Source of the DNA: Ananas comosus
Taxonomy: Eukaryota > Streptophyta > Magnoliopsida > Poales > Bromeliaceae
Length of the DNA: 64,000 bases
Assembly (NCBI RefSeq): GCF_001540865.1
Contig: NC_033642.1
Location: forward strand, 3,057,365-3,121,364
Direction of reading: 5' to 3'
Shown one piece after another: positions 60,126 to 64,000 of this stretch; position 1 is the first letter of the stretch; every line of letters begins with the position of its first letter. The position numbers and the translations under genes are program-made. The notes under the pieces were generated by a model that was not told the origin of the DNA, searched no databases, and saw only the letters and a list, made by a program, of their open reading frames with translations.

Positions 60126-60265
60126 TGTGACGCTCCACTTCTCAAGGAGTTATCCATCCTAGGACTACTCTAGTCCTAACACCCTTAACTCTTTTAAACT
60201 CTTGGGCCTAGCCACTGTCCAAAATGTTATATCTGCGTTAAGAGATTTAGCCCTATTATATTATA
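60126..60265 (-). mobile_element. Cassandra-like LTR cut by a Helitron end
   Basis: Starts TGTGACGCTCC, with the 5S-like part at 60146-60190 on the minus strand. The LTR text 'ccctattatatta' stops at the CTAG of the adjacent Helitron-like end, so the Helitron probably inserted here. Confidence 0.6.
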
Positions 60266-60295
60266 CTAGTGCAGAAACCCGCGCGATGCAGCGGG
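60266..60295 (-). mobile_element. Helitron-like 3' end C
   Basis: On the minus strand, hairpin CCCGCTGCATCGCGCGGG is followed by 'tttctgca', CTAG and host T. This is the textbook Helitron 3' terminus. The body extends to the right and includes the dsRNA-binding-like fragment in the same sense. Confidence 0.65.
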
Positions 60296-60499
60296 TAGAT
60301 AATGAAATTCAAAATTCAAAATTTTAAAAAATAAGATTATAGTTAGAATTCTAAATACTAATTTTTCTAAATTATAAAATTTTGAATGAAAGTTATATGG
60401 CTCCAAAACAGCACTATTCTTCAATAAATGTGGTTAGAAACTTTAGAATTTTATCAAATTCTAAAATTCATAGTATATAGTCCATACTATTAGGGATGC

Positions 60500-60830
60500 A
60501 AATGGGGCGGATCCGGGGGCGGGGGAGTTCCCCCACCTCCCCCTCCATTTCTTATCTGGGCGGGGCGGATTAGGCGCGGGTTACTTTTTATTTTATTTTT
60601 GGCTCCCACTTACCGCTCCATTCGGGGCGGATCGGGACGAGAGCGGGGCGGGAGCGGATTTTTAATAGATCGGGGTAGATTGAAGGAAGAAAAGAGTCTC
60701 CCACGTCCCGCTCCATTTACTTGGCGGATCGGGGCGGATTCGGGGCGGGTTATATTTTTCTATATTTTTTGTTCCCACTTACCACCCCATTCGGGGCGGA
60801 TCGGGGCGGAGCTCCACCAACCTGGATCCA
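60500..60830. repeat. GGGGCGGAT-rich repeat
   Basis: Diverged tandem 'tcggggcggatcggggcgg' words alternate with 'gttcccacttaccgctccatt'. Unit about 100-130 bp, two to three copies. Frames through it (GADRGG, GGSGRERGG) are repeat-driven. Confidence 0.55.
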
Positions 60831-61524
60831 TTTGCTCCGTACATACTATAAAGTTCAAAATAAAATAAGTCTATTACACATATTCTTAAAATATTATAGA
60901 AATTAGATCTTGTGATAGTTTTGCTGGAAAAATATTTACTTCTCTTCTTCATCGGAATCAGAAAACTGGATTAAACTGCAAATAAGAGTACACATTCAAG
61001 TTATTTTCTATTTATATCAAATAAAATATAAACTATGCATTGAATGTTTTAAGGTAATATTTTAAAACTTCTTATGAACAACATAGTTGTATTTTATTTC
61101 TTAGATCTTGTTTACCAGGTTAAGATTTTGGAAAGGTGGCATGATATATGTTGTTTGATATATATAATAGAGTTTTAGATGAAAAGGACCTGATAAAATT
61201 AGATAGAAAAGGTTAAGAATTCAACAAAAAACTCAATTTATATTCAGAGATGATCATGCACCGTTTAATTTAAAGTGCAATTTGTTAAAATTAGATCATT
61301 AGTTAAGTTTTAATTTGTCTATTAAGTTATATTTTGTTATAAGTTGGATTTGAATGAAGCTAAATAATTTAAGTTGATTTGTGGATAGAAATAGCATAAA
61401 AAATAAAAAGAAGGTTGTAGATGTAGATAAATCATTAGCAACAACAGCACTATAATATGGCAAAATTAAAATAATTATAAATTTCAAATAAATAATTAAT
61501 ATGACAATATGTAATTATTTCCAT

Positions 61525-61683
61525 AAATCGGCTACCTCTAGGAACCTGCACATCAACAAAAGAATAGAGTTGTTGGCCTGCGACCATAGTAATTCCATAT
61601 TTGGGAGGAGGTAACGAAAATTGTGCACATATTTTGCAAAATAAACGGCGAAAGTTGATGTCGATATTAACAGTTGATGTCAT
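61525..61683 (-). pseudogene. Truncated dsRNA-binding-like gene, first exon only
   Basis: Begins MTSTVNIDINFRRLFCKIC and continues FSLPPPKYG, paralleling MTSIVVTICFRELLRDVC and FSLPMPVYG of the 27876-28448 protein. After VPRG a donor (AGAG|GTAGCC) appears at the place where the intact protein reads AREG. No following exon was found, so this is a partial or split copy. It lies inside the element ending at 60266. Confidence 0.5.
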
Positions 61684-61872
61684 TTGCTGTCGAAGAATAC
61701 ACGTAGGGCTTTTGTTTTACTTTTAACACGTGTTTTACTTTAAACACATATTCTATTAAATAATAAAGGCAAAGAAAAATATTTAAAAGTAATAAATTCT
61801 AACTAAAGCAAAATCATAAATACAAAATTATAAAAACAAAGAAAGTCAATTATAATAAAGACTCTAAACTAA

Positions 61873-61876
<4 letters not shown>

Positions 61877-61913
<37 letters not shown>
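61877..61913. repeat. (TA)n microsatellite
   Basis: Pure TA run in AT-rich DNA; no coding role. Confidence 0.95.
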
Positions 61914-61916
<3 letters not shown>

Positions 61917-62559
61917 CACAATTACTCATTTCATAGATATTAGAATTTTAGGTGGATTTCATTATTTTAAAGTTAATATATTATATTTTAAATTGGAAAA
62001 GAGTACAACCTACAAATAAAAATCGATTCGATTAAAAAAAAAATAAAAGTAGAGATGAGCCAGTTCAATAAAAATCGGTTTCGACACAAATAATATAACA
62101 AAATATGTCATTCAGTTCAAAAAAATAAATAGAAAGAAGAAGAGGTTCAAAAAAGATAATTGAAAGAAAGAAAAAAATCGAATTCAAAGAATATACATAA
62201 CAAATAGACCAGTTTCGGATTAAAAAATTTAAAAAAATAAAATATGTAAAAAAAAACTTGTTGGTTCGGTTCAAAGAATAATAATAATGAAAGAAAGAAA
62301 AAAAATTAGAAAAATTCTAAACTAAGGAAGAAGTGCCACGTCATCTTACAATTCGGGGTTAATAAATGACTCATATCAGGTTACATACGACCCAACCTAC
62401 AAGCCATTTACCTAACACACACACATATATAGTATGACTCACATCAAAGTGACTAACACAAACCATGCAAACTTATGTGCATCGGCACACTTTAACAGTT
62501 AAAAACACAGACACCATTTCTCGATTCTAGTGGGATGCTGGCCTAGAGGATAGACGGCG

Positions 62560-62860
62560 GGCCGCGCACTTCATGCGCGGTCGGCGGCGTCGACGGGTCG
62601 GGGAATCGTTATGTGGATCGCAGTAGCGCGCAGTATGTCTCCTTCTTGAGCGGTGAAGCCAGGACGCCAGCAAGAGTCAGTCCCAGCAGTGATGCTCGAT
62701 GACGCGAATGGCCCGGCAGCAGCTCGGGCCCAGGTACGTTTCGCTGTTGAGGAGAAGAGGATCACCTCTCCGCGCAAGACCAAGAGCTCCACCAGTGAGT
62801 CCCAGCAGTGCTTCATGCGCGTCGACTGCAGGCGGGCCGAAAGGCCGATCGGGTAATTTA
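62560..62860. other. GC-rich patch, possible captured exon
   Basis: A GC-rich 300-bp segment in AT-rich DNA carries 'cttcatgcgcg' at both ends (62569, 62812) and 'gtcccagcag' twice inside. Short frames exist on both strands; none is recognisable. A captured exon or leader is plausible but unproven. Confidence 0.35.
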
Positions 62861-64000
62861 ATAATTGTAGGGGGTTAAATTACATGGGGTAGATGAAGGC
62901 GGCAAAAGCAGCTATAATTGAAAGAAAAAGAAAAAAAAAAATTAGAAAAACCCTAAACTAAGGAGGAAGGACCACGTCATCTGAACACGGTTGCGAGGGA
63001 GGATGCCTGCAAGCCAAGATGAAAATAGATTGTTTGAAGAGAGAAGCCATGAGAAACTTACAGTAGAGACACTCTGTGAGTGATCATATGAATAAATAGA
63101 TGTTCATGAAAATATTCATATTTATAGAGGTGGAATCGATTAATAAATAATTAAAGGAAAATGAAAAGTGAAAGGGCATCGCACATATATACGTTTTAAG
63201 GAATGTAAGAAGGTCTCTTAGATTGAGGTGTAATAATAATTAATCAATTAATGCCGTGTGGAAAACAATTAAGGGATTTGTAACATCTTAATTAATTATT
63301 ACGGAATGTGGAGGGTTTTTAATTAAGCTATGGGCAAAATTTCGGGTCATATGTGGACTCGAGCCGGGTTAAGATTATGTAGACGCAGGTTAATTTTGTT
63401 GATTGGTTGTTGATTTGGGTCAAGTTAAAACCAACAATACAGCCCTAACCTAGTGTTTGACTCTTGAAAAACCAGCGTGAAAAATTATTTTTAAAAAAAT
63501 TTATTGTTTATTTTTCATAAAAAACACATTTTCCATAATTTTTTATTTCTCTGATAAAAAATTTAGAAAAGTAAAATACTATTCTTTTATGAAATTGAAA
63601 AAATGAAAATTATTTTTTTTGTTAGAAAATTATTTTCACAAATAATTTATAGAAAAAAACTAAACACCTCTTAAGAGATTTAGTATTAATTATGATGTAC
63701 ATATTATGAATAGTTTTAATTAATGGAGAATAACTTGAGAAGTAGAAGAACCATTAGAAACGGTAACATTATTCTTTGTCACAATTATTATATTAAGGAT
63801 TAGTAACACATCAATCACTAATGAGCATGCTCTATATATTGAAAGAAAGAAAAAAAATAGAAAAGTCCTAATTTTAGGTTTTATAAAAAATATAAATTTG
63901 TGAAGATTAGATATTTTAAATTTGTGAAAGAGAATTTTAGGTTATATAAAAAAAAAAAAGTGAGATATTTATAAAAAAAATGAAAGGAGAAAAGTTATAC
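62861..64000. other. AT-rich DNA, no gene seen
   Basis: Contains a repeat of 'attagaaaaa.c.ctaaactaagga.gaag…ccacgtcatct' at 62305-62345 and 62938-62985, with a partial third copy near 63840. Otherwise nothing supported. Confidence 0.45.

Overview
The window is nuclear DNA from a flowering plant, most likely a monocot. Genes have many introns with GT-AG borders. The first BUD13 exon is GC-rich inside very AT-rich DNA, a gradient known from commelinid monocots. Transposon debris includes 5S-rRNA-bearing (Cassandra-like) LTRs, Helitron ends, MITEs, hAT and plant-mobile-domain fragments and solo LTRs. Naming a species (a pineapple-like monocot is possible) would be inference. Assembly gaps lie at 7068-7167, 15077-15090 and 56990-57008. 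Single N bases at 4334, 19898, 46775, 48547, 50715 and 59607 look like stitching points.

Layout. 1-6.5 kb: a large inverted repeat (foldback-type element) holding a 98-base C run, a 163-bp Cassandra-like element and a smaller near-perfect palindrome. 7.1-8.5 kb: a last exon cut off by a gap, plus minisatellites. 8.5-11.3 kb, minus strand: a FAR1-RELATED SEQUENCE (FRS) gene decayed by one frameshift and two stop codons, with a triplicated leader up to 12.4 kb. 13.2-19.9 kb, plus strand: an intact 8-exon BUD13 gene (pre-mRNA retention and splicing, RES complex), the best-supported gene here. 20.4-41.7 kb: mostly transposon-derived and AT-rich DNA with a solo 5S-type LTR, two Helitron-like 3' ends, a small gene for a dsRNA-binding-like protein, GC-rich low-complexity islands and a minus-strand gene relic split by a 2.4-kb LTR. 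41.8-58.1 kb, plus strand: a gene I do not recognise; I can assemble 20 phase-consistent exons giving 443 residues. Its introns are swollen by a 5-kb foldback element (46.3-51.3 kb) and two nested LTRs (54.8-57.9 kb). 58.8-64 kb: more transposon pieces and a truncated second copy of the dsRNA-binding-like gene.

The genes do not form a pathway. BUD13 is housekeeping RNA processing, the FRS gene is dead, and the 443-residue gene is a conserved-looking host gene whose transcript would carry a very long hairpin in intron 11. The strangest signal is at 46776-47060. This block matches 49989-50267 as a plain complement that is not reversed, which DNA recombination cannot produce. It begins right after a single N, so I read it as a sequence-handling error in the assembly. 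I did not find a convincing new biological system.
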